From IMG/VR virus record IMGVR_UViG_3300040789_000082, positions 1 to 43,121 of that record: 43,121 nucleotides of DNA; one strand, 5' to 3'. This document shows positions 1 through 8,859 of the stretch, piece by piece (within the stretch, counting starts at the first letter, position 1; the number at the start of each line of letters is the position of its first letter). Source of the stretch: a virus. The notes beneath the pieces were generated by a model. The model was not told the origin of the DNA, ran no database searches, and saw nothing but the letters and a program-made list of their open reading frames with translations. The position numbers and the translations under genes were made by a program.

Positions 1-1
1 A

Positions 2-799
2 CAGTCTGACGCCAGCCTGAACGGAGACGGCACGGGCGGCAGCCCGCTTTCCGTGAATCAGGCCTCCATCAATACCAGCCAGATCAACAACGATGCCGGC
101 TTCGTGACGGCAGTAGATCAGGCCGACGTCGTCGGCGGCGCGGGCATTAACGTAACACAAAGCGGTACCGAATTCACCGTCACCAATACCGCCCCCGACC
201 AGACGGTCAGCCTTACGGACGGCGGTAACGGCAACGTGACCATTGGCGGCACCTACCCCAACTTCACCATCAATACCCCCGACAACCTCGACAACAGCCT
301 CACGAACGAAGCGCAGACGCTGCAAGGAACGAGCGCGGGCGGATCGGCGGCGCTGCAGGTCAGTGCGGTCTCCGGACAGGGTGGCGGCACAATTCTAATC
401 AAGGGTGCGGGTGGCATCACCACCAGCCTGGATGTCGATAACAACATCGTCGTCGATGGTAGCGGCATCACCGGCAGCGGGGACGGCAACAATCTCGATG
501 AGCGCGAAGAACTCAGTCTGACCGAGCCCGCTGCGGATCAAGTGCAGTTCAACCTCACCACCAACGGCGGGACGGTAGGCAATCGGGGCACGGCAATCGT
601 CACGGTGGGCACCTCCAACCTCAGTATCGAACTAGTGGGAAACACCATCACCATCACCGACCTGAAGTACACCGGTATCGTCGCCGAAAACCCGGCCGAC
701 GCGGCCAACAAGGGTGTGCCGATTGGCAAGAACTTCATCGCTGCTGACCCGAATACTATGGGACTGCCGGCTGGCGTCTCGATTGAACGTAAACAGTAG
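2..799 (+). CDS. Tail-fibre-like protein, copy A (5' end missing)
   Basis: The reading frame is open from the first bases of the window to a TAG at 797-799, so the start lies outside. The product is low in complexity and rich in Gly, Asn, Thr and Asp, with an early NTSQINNDAGFVT motif that I know from phage tail fibres and adhesin-like tail proteins of Bacteroidota. About 265 residues are visible. Comparison with the paralogue at 41939-43121 suggests about 129 N-terminal residues are missing, including a probable signal peptide, for a full length near 394. The C-terminus carries the motif DAANKGVPIGKNFIAADPN, also found in two other proteins of the window. The next gene starts 3 bases after the stop. 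A virion surface or host-contact role is inferred from context, since no catalytic motif is visible. Confidence 0.75.
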   Translation, partial: QSDASLNGDGTGGSPLSVNQASINTSQINNDAGFVTAVDQADVVGGAGINVTQSGTEFTVTNTAPDQTVSLTDGGNGNVTIGGTYPNFTINTPDNLDNSLTNEAQTLQGTSAGGSAALQVSAVSGQGGGTILIKGAGGITTSLDVDNNIVVDGSGITGSGDGNNLDEREELSLTEPAADQVQFNLTTNGGTVGNRGTAIVTVGTSNLSIELVGNTITITDLKYTGIVAENPADAANKGVPIGKNFIAADPNTMGLPAGVSIERKQ

Positions 800-802
800 T
801 CC

Positions 803-3415
803 ATGAAGAACCTATTTAATTTTCTACTCCTCTTAACCTCTATGAGCCTAGCTGCTCAGGAAGGAAATCCTGTGACACACGAAGCTGGCGCAGGAATGCA
901 TATCGTGGACGGAAACCCTAACGAACTACCAAGTCTTCGTTACGTCGACGTTCGTTTCGATGCTCACTTCGCCTACGATGTGAGAAGCAAGGTGTCCTAC
1001 GAGTGGGTAGGTTCCGACGAGATGAACCCTTGGCAGCCTAATTACCGCGTCCGCTACACCGCCGGCAAACTCTACGTGAACGACGAAGAGGTGGCTTTCA
1101 CAGCAGTTGGCGACCAGGAGCTAGCCACCCGCACTACATCTGACTCGGTATACATCTCAATAAGTCGCGGCAATGAAATTGCCCTGCCTAAGTTGTCTGG
1201 CGCCGGGCAGTCCTCCGGATCCGGTCGGGGGCTATACGTGATGACGATGGAGGAGAATGGTGGACTGGATCCGAACAAATACCAGTTCAGTTATGGTAAT
1301 GGCAGTAACGGTCGTTATATCGGTGGATATGTGCCGGTAGACATGCGGGTAGAAGCGCTGGCCCTGATTTCGGACAGCAATATGGACGGGGCGCAGGTGG
1401 AACTACACTACACCACCCCCGATCGCAATACGGTCGAAACCGGAGTGGCGGCCGTCGGTGACGCTACCACCAATATAGTTGTCACCCCCGCAACGGACTT
1501 CACAGTCCCGGGCGGTAGTTTCGTGAATCTCTTTACGCGGAGCGGCAATTCAGGACGCGACATCGTGGCTACTATCGTACTGAGCTACCCCTTATCTGGT
1601 GGCGGCAGCAGCGAGGCCTACAACGACCAGGAACTGAAGGACACCACCGCCGCCCTGCGTGGTGATATTACCATAATCCAGGGGCAGCTCATCGACTTGG
1701 ATCAAATCAAGCTGAGCCGAGCCACCCTGACCGACAGCCTGGGCCCCTTACGAGCCACCCTGGCACAGCACCGCAACGACATCGACGTGCTGCTATCGCG
1801 TACCCCCTACGACGACCAAGAATTACGCGACAGCCTCATCCGTATTCGCGCCGACCTCAATGCCCTGATGGACGAAGTGGCACAGGGTGACAACGTGGAG
1901 CTTGCGGCCATCTACAATAGTATCGATAGCGTAGGCGCGTTGATTCCAGATCACCCTTATGTAGTCGACGAATCTCAAGGGTATCTTAATTTTGGGTCTA
2001 GTCAAGCATACTCTAATTCGGAAGGGGCAATAGTTGGACTGAACTTATTTGACTATTCAGCAGGTTTTCAAAAAACCAATACACTGGGATTTAATATTTT
2101 CAATAAAGAGGCCTTAGCGAGTGTAAATCGTTCCAATTATATAGGATCTAATCTCTTGTTTCCACAAGATGAGGTAAATCAATTTTTCCTTATAAACCAA
2201 AACATTATTGGATCAGATATTTCATTATCCAGAGTATCAAATTTCGGAGTATCATATTTGAACAACATAAACATTGTAGGCAATCAAATTAGCAATGGAG
2301 GCTTTAACCACCTGAACATAATAGCTGAAAATACAACTAGTGCTCGTCAGGATTATCACAGTATTTTTGGAAGTGAACAGTCTAGATTATTTAGCTCGGG
2401 GAAATTTAATCTTAATACAGAACAAGATTATCAGCAAGGCGACATACTAACCTATGACGCTTCAACGAATCGCTTTGTGAGGGCTACAGCCTCGTCTAAT
2501 GTTACCAATGATGGGGTCGTTACGAACGCTACCTTTTCTGGCTCGGGTAGTAATCGTACCCTGACCATCGAGCGCAGCGTCGGGAGCGACATCGTTGCGC
2601 CCCTTAACTTGTCCGACCTGACTGGCGGAGCGGCCTACAATGACCAAGAGTTGCGCGACAGTCTGGCCAGTCACCTGGCTTGGCTTCTTCACCTCGAAAG
2701 CACCTACAGCGATGAGGATATAGACGACGCGATTGCCGCTGCCGAACAACGAGCGAAAGTCTATGCTGATAATGTCAGTACTGACGACCAGACAGCTTCG
2801 GAAGTCCCTAGTCGTGGCAGTAATGTTGAGGTGCGACTGGACAGCCTGGCTTCAGCGGTGGACTACCTCTCCAGCCCCTTCCGTTCACCGCTGGTCATTG
2901 ACTGGGCGATGGAAAACTTTACCCTTGATGATGCCTACACGAACTGGCCCACCGCAGCAGCGGGCAGCCAGCTACTGGTGAAAGATGGTTCCTGTCTAGT
3001 CTCCCAGTACACATTATACAAGGGTGTATGGCGACTAATCGGACCGATACATCCGACCTACATTCAGCAATCTGCGACACTTGCGGGAGGTGCTGAGGAA
3101 TATGTATTCACTGTACGCTATCACGCAAACTACCAACCGACACCAGTCGTCGTAAGTCGCAGCAACTCGAACTATCAACTTAGCTTTTCTCAGACCAACA
3201 TCTCCAGTAGTGGTCAGGATAACTATGTGGAATTGATCGTCACCGCCTTGTATTCCGACAATGCGGGTGGTGCGGTACAACCACCTCTGGATTTCGATGC
3301 GACCGTTCGTCTGGACTTCTGCGGCGGTCAAACGGCCACCTTGAGCCTGTTCGCTACACAGGCACCAACGCAAGGTCAGAGCAATTTCAGCGTCAGCACT
3401 TCAATACCTCAATAA
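803..3415 (+). CDS. Large tail-fibre/adhesin-like protein with signal peptide
   Basis: This 870-residue protein begins 3 bases after copy A and is probably co-transcribed with it. Residues 1-18 form a classic Sec signal (basic MKN, hydrophobic Leu/Phe core, small-residue AAQ cleavage region), which is unusual for a virion protein. Three Y(N/D)DQEL(K/R)D motifs (near residues 273, 335 and 611) each begin a short helical, coiled-coil-like segment. Between residues about 388 and 555 (nt 1965-2470) the base composition drops sharply to roughly one-third G+C, and the protein becomes rich in Asn, Ile, Ser and Gly with IGSN/GFN repeats resembling a beta-helix. This looks like an exchanged receptor-binding module. 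The C-terminal 150 residues are beta-rich. A function as host-recognition fibre is inferred; an exported adhesin is the alternative. Confidence 0.7.
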   Translation: MKNLFNFLLLLTSMSLAAQEGNPVTHEAGAGMHIVDGNPNELPSLRYVDVRFDAHFAYDVRSKVSYEWVGSDEMNPWQPNYRVRYTAGKLYVNDEEVAFTAVGDQELATRTTSDSVYISISRGNEIALPKLSGAGQSSGSGRGLYVMTMEENGGLDPNKYQFSYGNGSNGRYIGGYVPVDMRVEALALISDSNMDGAQVELHYTTPDRNTVETGVAAVGDATTNIVVTPATDFTVPGGSFVNLFTRSGNSGRDIVATIVLSYPLSGGGSSEAYNDQELKDTTAALRGDITIIQGQLIDLDQIKLSRATLTDSLGPLRATLAQHRNDIDVLLSRTPYDDQELRDSLIRIRADLNALMDEVAQGDNVELAAIYNSIDSVGALIPDHPYVVDESQGYLNFGSSQAYSNSEGAIVGLNLFDYSAGFQKTNTLGFNIFNKEALASVNRSNYIGSNLLFPQDEVNQFFLINQNIIGSDISLSRVSNFGVSYLNNINIVGNQISNGGFNHLNIIAENTTSARQDYHSIFGSEQSRLFSSGKFNLNTEQDYQQGDILTYDASTNRFVRATASSNVTNDGVVTNATFSGSGSNRTLTIERSVGSDIVAPLNLSDLTGGAAYNDQELRDSLASHLAWLLHLESTYSDEDIDDAIAAAEQRAKVYADNVSTDDQTASEVPSRGSNVEVRLDSLASAVDYLSSPFRSPLVIDWAMENFTLDDAYTNWPTAAAGSQLLVKDGSCLVSQYTLYKGVWRLIGPIHPTYIQQSATLAGGAEEYVFTVRYHANYQPTPVVVSRSNSNYQLSFSQTNISSSGQDNYVELIVTALYSDNAGGAVQPPLDFDATVRLDFCGGQTATLSLFATQAPTQGQSNFSVSTSIPQ

Positions 3416-3421
3416 TTCATA

Positions 3422-3607
3422 ATGATCCAGGAACTCCTCCATACCGCTATCGCCGCGCTACCGGCCGCCCTCATCCTCATCGTGGGCTACTTCATTTTCC
3501 GCAGCCGCTACCGCGACACCACCACGCCGGTCTGGGCGTCGCTGACGCTGTTTCTACTGGCCGCCGCCGCGCTGCTGTTGGCGCCCACAATCATCGAGCT
3601 GCTGTGA
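3422..3607 (+). CDS. Small membrane protein with two TM segments, holin-like
   Basis: A 61-residue protein with two hydrophobic helices (about residues 10-27 and 38-58) joined by a short basic RSRYRD loop. Size and topology fit class II holins, but small two-TM proteins of other kinds are common in phages and the lysozyme gene lies far away at 27.4 kb. It starts 7 bases after the large fibre gene and its TGA overlaps the ATG of the next gene, so the two are translationally coupled. The function is not established from sequence. Confidence 0.6.
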   Translation: MIQELLHTAIAALPAALILIVGYFIFRSRYRDTTTPVWASLTLFLLAAAALLLAPTIIELL

Positions 3608-4023
3608 TGGTGCGCTACCTGATCGTACTGGCTCTGTTGGGGCTGGCTCACGCCACGAAAGGAGCCTGCGACACCCTCGCATTCAAGTTCGACCAGTCGT
3701 GGTTTGATGAACTGGGAGCCGACGACTACTGGGACCCCAACCGGAGTTGGGTGCGGAAGTACGCCCGCGATGCAGATGGGGAACTACTTCGACCACTTCG
3801 GCCCGCCTTCCCCCTCAGCTCCACCGCGCTGGTGAGCCTGACCGATGGCTGGCATCTGCTGCAGGAGGTACAACACGGTCTAACACGGCTGGCCTTTCTA
3901 CTGCTACGCTGGCCGCTGCTGCCCCACCGGTTTCGCAGGTGGTGGATGGGTGCGCTGCTCTTCGCGGGGCTCTGGCTCTTCCAGGCACTGGCCTTTCACC
4001 TCACGTATACTTTGCTACTGTAG
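3607..4023 (+). CDS. Membrane protein with signal and C-terminal TM segment
   Basis: A protein of about 138 residues with an N-terminal hydrophobic segment (VRYLIVLALLGLAHA, signal peptide or anchor), a charged region with WFDELGADDYWDPN, and a C-terminal hydrophobic helix (WWMGALLFAGLWLFQALAF). The ATG at 3607 overlaps the preceding TGA in a TGATG junction; a GTG one codon earlier is the alternative start. Its coupling to the preceding two-TM protein suggests a joint membrane role, perhaps lysis or superinfection control, but no family-defining motif is visible. Confidence 0.55.
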   Translation: MVRYLIVLALLGLAHATKGACDTLAFKFDQSWFDELGADDYWDPNRSWVRKYARDADGELLRPLRPAFPLSSTALVSLTDGWHLLQEVQHGLTRLAFLLLRWPLLPHRFRRWWMGALLFAGLWLFQALAFHLTYTLLL

Positions 4024-4073
4024 AGATGTCAAACCGTTCTATTTAAAACGGTAGACGGACTAATGCCCCCCCC

Positions 4074-5981
4074 GTGTTCTACCTGCGCTTACTTGATGGA
4101 ACTATTCTTGACCTAGCCCCCGGCGCTAGCCTGAATCTCAATTTGGAGTGCCCCGTATTCGATCCGCAGCGCATTGAGCGTAATTGGTCATTTCCTATCT
4201 CACTATCCCAATCGGCGAAAAACCAGATAGCCCTGGGTATGGCCGGGCGGGTGGATGCGCTTGATGTTGGGCGATCGCTACCTGCCATTCTATACATTCA
4301 GGGGTCACCGTTCGATGCAGGGGTCGTTCGGGTAGCGAAGGTCGATGTCAGCGTCATTACGGTTCATTTCCAGAATCAGTCCATCGACTTTGCCCGGTTA
4401 GCTGCCAGCACAAACCTGCGCGACTTGGACCTCCCGGTAGAAATAGCCACGCCGTTTGTTCCCCAGCTTACCTTCGAGGTGCTGCGGCCGGTTGGCATAC
4501 TTGCCTCCGAAATCCTGCTGGCCATCAACGGCAAGAACTACTTCCACTTCTTCCAGGAACCGGAGATTTGGGCCGAAAAGGTGAACGCTGACTATCCCGG
4601 ATTGGTCACACTAATCAGTACGGCCTCAAACATCATCGTGCTCACTATCAATGCAATCGAGGGTATCGAGACGCTCGCCCTCGATCTCAACCCGGCCTAC
4701 GATCCGGACCCGACGCTGAATTTTCGCGGGGCCACGCTTGATCTAATCGATGAAAATTACGGTCAGGAGCATGAGCGCATGCTGCAGGCCTACCGCGACT
4801 TTGACACGGAGGCCGACAGCTGCAGTTTTCGCCTACCGACCATGGCCACGCCGAGCCTCTACGATAATGTGAACCCGCCTTTTAAGGGGGTCGCTAACGA
4901 AGTGAACGCAGATACTGGCGAGTACCGAATGGGCGAAGGTGATAGGGAGGGGTGGCCCTCTACACTGCTACCACAGCCCAGGGTGATCCCATTACTGGAG
5001 CGCGCGTTAGCTACCCTGGGCTACCGCCTAACCGGTCAGGCCACGGTAGACGACGAGCTGCGTAATCTGCTCCTGGTCAATTCGCACGACCTCAACATCT
5101 ACCTGCGCGATCTGGGCCCCAGCTACGCCGGTCAGATTGGCAGCATCTTCTTCGAGGACCTAGACTGGGTCGTCCCCCGCCCGCGTTGGAACCTGGCCGA
5201 CTACTGTCCCGACCTGACCGTACTGGAAACGCTGGAGTTATTCGCCGAGACCTTTGCGCACATCATCAGCGTGCGGCCCGCCGAGGTGGAGCTTGTCGCC
5301 ATCCGTGACCTGCTGGCCGGGGCTCCCGAAGACTGGACGGACAAGCTGGAAGCGGAGCACACGGTCGACTACGGGGAGCGTCACCGCGCTCAGCTTAACT
5401 ACAACCGCCAGGGAGATAAGGCCATCTTCCCGGGTCAACTGGAAGGGACTAGCCGCGGCCGCGACGGCGATCCGCCGAGGGACTACACCGTACCGGTATT
5501 CTCCCTCTTCGAGCGGGAGCAGGACGTGTCCGGCCGCCGGCTACGTCTTCCCCTGCTGGACGAGGTCGGCCGTAACCAAACCTTTGATACCGGCGGGGAG
5601 GTGCGGCTGCGCTTTCTCTTCCACCGTGGGCGGCAGCCGGCAGCCGGCGGGCAGGGTACCTACCCCCAGGCCAGTCACAGCCGGCAGGGCTACGGAGGAG
5701 AGCCGGTCGGCCGCTATTCCCTGGAATGGGAGGGAGAGGGCGGGCTGCTCGATGCGTGGTGGGGCGGCCTGCTGCGTCTGCTGCGGCACGACCGTACGGA
5801 CCGGCGGCGGGTTCACCTCTCCCTGGCCGACCTGCTGGAGATACGCCGCTGGCGCAGCATTCGGCGTAGCTATGTCACCCCCGAGGGCACCGCCGTTGGC
5901 ATCGTGCGCTCGGTGCGCGTACGCATCACCACTCAGGCGATCGAACCGGCCACGGTTACCCTACAGCTCGAACCAGCCTAA
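4074..5981 (+). CDS. Putative baseplate/distal tail protein
   Basis: A 635-residue protein whose N-terminus (FYLRLLDGTILDLAPG, then FDPQRIERNWSFPISLSQS) resembles a family I recognise from Bacteroidota phages and Mu-like prophages: large hub or baseplate-type tail proteins that begin with a native-deformation beta domain. It ends in a beta-rich domain. The only usable in-frame start is GTG 4074. An ATG at 4063 is out of frame because the intervening run has eight C; with nine it would be in frame (see findings). Upstream, 4034-4051 holds a small hairpin (CCGTT...AACGG). The exact position in the tail is inferred. Confidence 0.65.
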   Translation: MFYLRLLDGTILDLAPGASLNLNLECPVFDPQRIERNWSFPISLSQSAKNQIALGMAGRVDALDVGRSLPAILYIQGSPFDAGVVRVAKVDVSVITVHFQNQSIDFARLAASTNLRDLDLPVEIATPFVPQLTFEVLRPVGILASEILLAINGKNYFHFFQEPEIWAEKVNADYPGLVTLISTASNIIVLTINAIEGIETLALDLNPAYDPDPTLNFRGATLDLIDENYGQEHERMLQAYRDFDTEADSCSFRLPTMATPSLYDNVNPPFKGVANEVNADTGEYRMGEGDREGWPSTLLPQPRVIPLLERALATLGYRLTGQATVDDELRNLLLVNSHDLNIYLRDLGPSYAGQIGSIFFEDLDWVVPRPRWNLADYCPDLTVLETLELFAETFAHIISVRPAEVELVAIRDLLAGAPEDWTDKLEAEHTVDYGERHRAQLNYNRQGDKAIFPGQLEGTSRGRDGDPPRDYTVPVFSLFEREQDVSGRRLRLPLLDEVGRNQTFDTGGEVRLRFLFHRGRQPAAGGQGTYPQASHSRQGYGGEPVGRYSLEWEGEGGLLDAWWGGLLRLLRHDRTDRRRVHLSLADLLEIRRWRSIRRSYVTPEGTAVGIVRSVRVRITTQAIEPATVTLQLEPA

Positions 5982-6004
5982 CTTCATGCGCAAATCCCTC
6001 CCCC

Positions 6005-6970
6005 ATGATCATCCCCAAGGGGGCCCAACTGATCCGGATCGGACCCTTAAGCGGCTTCATTCCCCGCTCCTGGAACGAGCTACCCACATCCCGGCTCTTA
6101 AGCGTCTACGCTACGCTACTCACGGCGGGCTACGAGCCCGGCATTACCCGCACCGAACTACTGCTTTACCAGCGCGTATGCATTCTGTCCAATCTGCTGG
6201 AAACCGACGTAGATACCCTACTCGGCGTACTGGGGCAGGACGCGCAGCCCGGCCGGCAGATCACGGACGATCTGGCCAGTCAACTCGTGCACGTACTGGA
6301 CCAGATCGCCTTCTGCTTTGAGCGGGTGGAGGAGGAAGAAGACCAAGATGAGGCCGACGAGGGCAGCCACCACTACCGCCTGCGGCTGGACCTTACGCGC
6401 TGCCCCTACCGCCGACTGGAAGACGGCGAGGTCACCCTCTACGCCCCCGCCGACGGCCTGCGCAACCTGACGATCTTCGAGCTCGGTCACCTCTTTACCG
6501 CCCTGGATGCCTACGCCCGCGACCGTCAGGCGCGGGATCTGCACCGTGCCCTCGCGATCGTCTACCGCCCCGGCAAGCCGGCCTCCGCCGCCGGGCCCGG
6601 CAGAGACTACGGGGGCGATCGCCGCCAGCCCCTCTACGGAGCCGAGCACCTGATTGATGCCCGCGCCCGCCGCTGGCGCCGCGTCCCCCATCTGGTGCAG
6701 CAGGTGCTCTGGTTCTGGCTCGTCAGTTGCCAGCAGCAGATCGTACACCACCCGGCCCTGTCGGTCCTCTTCGCCCCCGACACCAGCGGCGGCGACCGCA
6801 GCGACCCCTTCGGCTGGGCCGGCACCCTGTTGCACCTGGCCGGGGAGAACCTGGCGCACCTGCCCGGGGTAGCCACGCAGTCCTACCAGATCGCGCTGCT
6901 GCAGCTGGCGCGCGAAAAGCAGCAGGCCCTGGAACTCGAGGCCCGCCGTCGCGAGGTCCGTACCGGGTAG
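6005..6970 (+). CDS. Unassigned structural-region protein, 321 aa
   Basis: A mostly helical protein starting ATCATCCCC-type (MIIPKGAQLIRIG) 23 bases after the putative baseplate gene. It has an acidic linker around residues 110-122 (EEEEDQDEADEG), a Trp-rich helical segment near residues 225-245, and a charged helical C-terminus. The position between baseplate and portal-associated genes suggests a tail-assembly or chaperone-like role, but I recognise no domain. The downstream gap holds the first GTCCTTT-type promoter, so this gene probably ends its transcription unit. Confidence 0.6.
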   Translation: MIIPKGAQLIRIGPLSGFIPRSWNELPTSRLLSVYATLLTAGYEPGITRTELLLYQRVCILSNLLETDVDTLLGVLGQDAQPGRQITDDLASQLVHVLDQIAFCFERVEEEEDQDEADEGSHHYRLRLDLTRCPYRRLEDGEVTLYAPADGLRNLTIFELGHLFTALDAYARDRQARDLHRALAIVYRPGKPASAAGPGRDYGGDRRQPLYGAEHLIDARARRWRRVPHLVQQVLWFWLVSCQQQIVHHPALSVLFAPDTSGGDRSDPFGWAGTLLHLAGENLAHLPGVATQSYQIALLQLAREKQQALELEARRREVRTG

Positions 6971-6989
6971 TCCCTTCCCCCGGGGCGCT

Positions 6990-7023
6990 GTCCTTTCCCC
7001 CGGCCCCGCGCGGTCGCACTTTG
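6990..7023 (+). promoter_or_regulatory. Putative phage late promoter, GTCCTTT...TTTG
   Basis: GTCCTTT at 6990-6996 and TTTG at 7020-7023 are 30 nt apart start to start, and the ATG of the next gene follows the TTTG by only 7 nt. The spacing fits Bacteroidota promoters (-33 and -7 elements, TAnnTTTG-type), but the -33 element differs from the normal TTTG. The same 10-mer CTGTCCTTTC occurs at 10592 and 38286. It is a member of an eight-site family described in the findings. Confidence 0.6.
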
Positions 7024-7030
7024 AGGACCA

Positions 7031-7465
7031 ATGGAGCAGACCACCCAGCAGATCACGGAGCAGATCACGGAACGCGAGATGCTACGCGTCATGGAGGACG
7101 GCAAGCCCTTCGCGCTGCGCTACGTCACCTACGATGCCGGCCGCCGCAAGGGGGGCGCGGTCCGTGAGATCGCCGAGGCCGTCCTCTGTAATGGGGCGCA
7201 GGACCGGGAAGACGGCGCGGGCGAGTCAGCCGGTAGCAGCGTGCGCCCCCTGACTGATGCCGAACTCGCCGCGCTACAGTCGGGCGGCGGAGCGCAGGTG
7301 CAAGCCGGAGCGGGAAGCGGACCCGGCGCACCCCGCAACCCCCGCCACAGCCACTGGTACACCCGCAACGTCCGCGTCCTGCAGGCCGGCGTTCCCACGA
7401 GTCTGGTGCGCAAGATTCACCCCCCCCTGGTCCTGACCTTCAACGATAAGCGCGTACTGCCATGA
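7031..7465 (+). CDS. Small protein preceding the portal, 144 aa
   Basis: The N-terminus has ITEQITE repeats, the middle is low-complexity and rich in Gly and Ala, and the C-terminal 40 residues (HWYTRNVRVLQAGVPTSLVR, then KIHPPLVLTFN) look well ordered. I have seen this C-terminal pattern in small proteins beside the portal gene in Bacteroidota phages; its function is unknown to me. The gene opens a transcription unit behind the promoter at 6990-7023 and overlaps the portal gene by 4 bases (ATGA), so the two are coupled. Confidence 0.65.
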   Translation: MEQTTQQITEQITEREMLRVMEDGKPFALRYVTYDAGRRKGGAVREIAEAVLCNGAQDREDGAGESAGSSVRPLTDAELAALQSGGGAQVQAGAGSGPGAPRNPRHSHWYTRNVRVLQAGVPTSLVRKIHPPLVLTFNDKRVLP

Positions 7466-8847
7466 GCGTCGTTCCTACCCACTATACCTTTCAGGCCTTT
7501 CAGGATCAGCGCACCGGGGCTTTCCAGGTCGTGAATCCGCTCACCGGGGCCGACTACACCCACCCCCCTCTCGACGGTGGCCAGGAGCCGACCACCTTCC
7601 GCGTACCCACCGCCGAGCACGCCGGCTGGCGCTGGGCCCCCTGGGGTAAGGAGGACCGCCTGCCCTCCACCATCCGCCGCAAGGTCGACCGGGTGCCGAT
7701 GGCCGGTCAGACGCTCTACCGGCTCATGGGCATGATGTATGGCAATGGCCTTGCCTACTACCGCAACGAGGACCTGCGCGACGGCCCCCGCGTACAGCGC
7801 GCCTACGAGCCGGTTATCGAGCAGTGGCTGCGCCGCTGCCGGCTGCCCCATCAGTGGGTACTGCCGCAGTTCCTCGGCTACCGCTACCACTTCAATGCCT
7901 ACTCCCAGCTGATTTTCAACCGGCGGCGCGACCAGGTCACCGGCATCTACCATCTCGACGGGGAGTTTAGCCGCAAGTCGGTACAGGACGAGCAGACGCT
8001 GCGCAGCGAGTACCTCTACTACTCGGCCGAGTTTTCGAGCGAGTATTCGCAGGACCTGTCCAAGGGCTTTGCCATCCCCTTCCTGGACTGGCACAACGCC
8101 GAGGAGTGGGTGGCCGGCATGCAGGGCTACAAGGCGGCCTGGCACTCCCACCTGCGCACCCCCGGCACCATCTACTACGCCACTCCCCCCTGGGTGGGGC
8201 TCTTCCGCGATCAGGGCTGGCTCGACAATGCCGCCGCCGTACCCGAGATCGTCCACGCCATGCAGCGCAACCAGATCATGCTCAAGTACCAGATCATGAT
8301 CCCGATGAGCTACTTCCAGGCCCGCTACCGCGACTGGAACAGCTACGATGCCAAGAAGCAGGAACGGCTGATGGACGAGCTGACGACCTATATCGAGACC
8401 GAGCTGACCGATACGAAGAATGCCTATAAGAGCATCACCACCTTCTTCGGCGCCGACAGCTCGGGCCGCGAGATCGGCAAGATCACCATCGAGGCGATCG
8501 ACGATAAGATCAAGCGCGACAGCTGGGTGCCGACCTCCAATACGGCCGACGCCCAGATCGTGCAGGGCCTGGGTATGCACCCCAGCCAGCTGGGCCTGGC
8601 GCCCGAGGGCGGCAAGATGGGGGCCGGCTCGGGCTCCGATCAGCGCGAGGCCTTCAACACCATGATCAACCTAAACACTCTGGAGCAGGAGATCGTACTG
8701 GAGCCCCTCAACTGGGCTGCGCAGTTCAACGCCCGCGTCGACCCCCGCTGGGACGTGACCTTCTACATCGATCACACCCACCACACCACCACCAACCAAC
8801 AGGAGTCGGGCCTGCAGCCCAGCGCCGCCACTATTCTACCCGAGTAA
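7462..8847 (+). CDS. Portal protein
   Basis: A 461-residue protein matching the portal family of Bacteroidota phages: an N-terminal wing with conserved Trp/Tyr, a central region (SNTADAQIVQGLGMHPSQLG), and a Gly-rich EGGKMGAGSGSDQREAF loop near the C-terminal end, which is typical of phage portals. It would form the dodecameric ring at the head vertex through which DNA is packaged. It is coupled to the preceding small gene by a 4-base overlap. On this map it lies about 12 kb from the terminase, which is an unusual distance. The C-terminus is polar (HHTTTNQQESG). Confidence 0.75.
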   Translation: MSVVPTHYTFQAFQDQRTGAFQVVNPLTGADYTHPPLDGGQEPTTFRVPTAEHAGWRWAPWGKEDRLPSTIRRKVDRVPMAGQTLYRLMGMMYGNGLAYYRNEDLRDGPRVQRAYEPVIEQWLRRCRLPHQWVLPQFLGYRYHFNAYSQLIFNRRRDQVTGIYHLDGEFSRKSVQDEQTLRSEYLYYSAEFSSEYSQDLSKGFAIPFLDWHNAEEWVAGMQGYKAAWHSHLRTPGTIYYATPPWVGLFRDQGWLDNAAAVPEIVHAMQRNQIMLKYQIMIPMSYFQARYRDWNSYDAKKQERLMDELTTYIETELTDTKNAYKSITTFFGADSSGREIGKITIEAIDDKIKRDSWVPTSNTADAQIVQGLGMHPSQLGLAPEGGKMGAGSGSDQREAFNTMINLNTLEQEIVLEPLNWAAQFNARVDPRWDVTFYIDHTHHTTTNQQESGLQPSAATILPE

Positions 8848-8859
8848 TCTTACCTATCC

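Noticed and set aside
7417-8580. Long minus-strand frame of 387 codons
   Set aside because: It lies entirely opposite the portal gene in high-G+C DNA and has low-complexity composition; it is a shadow.
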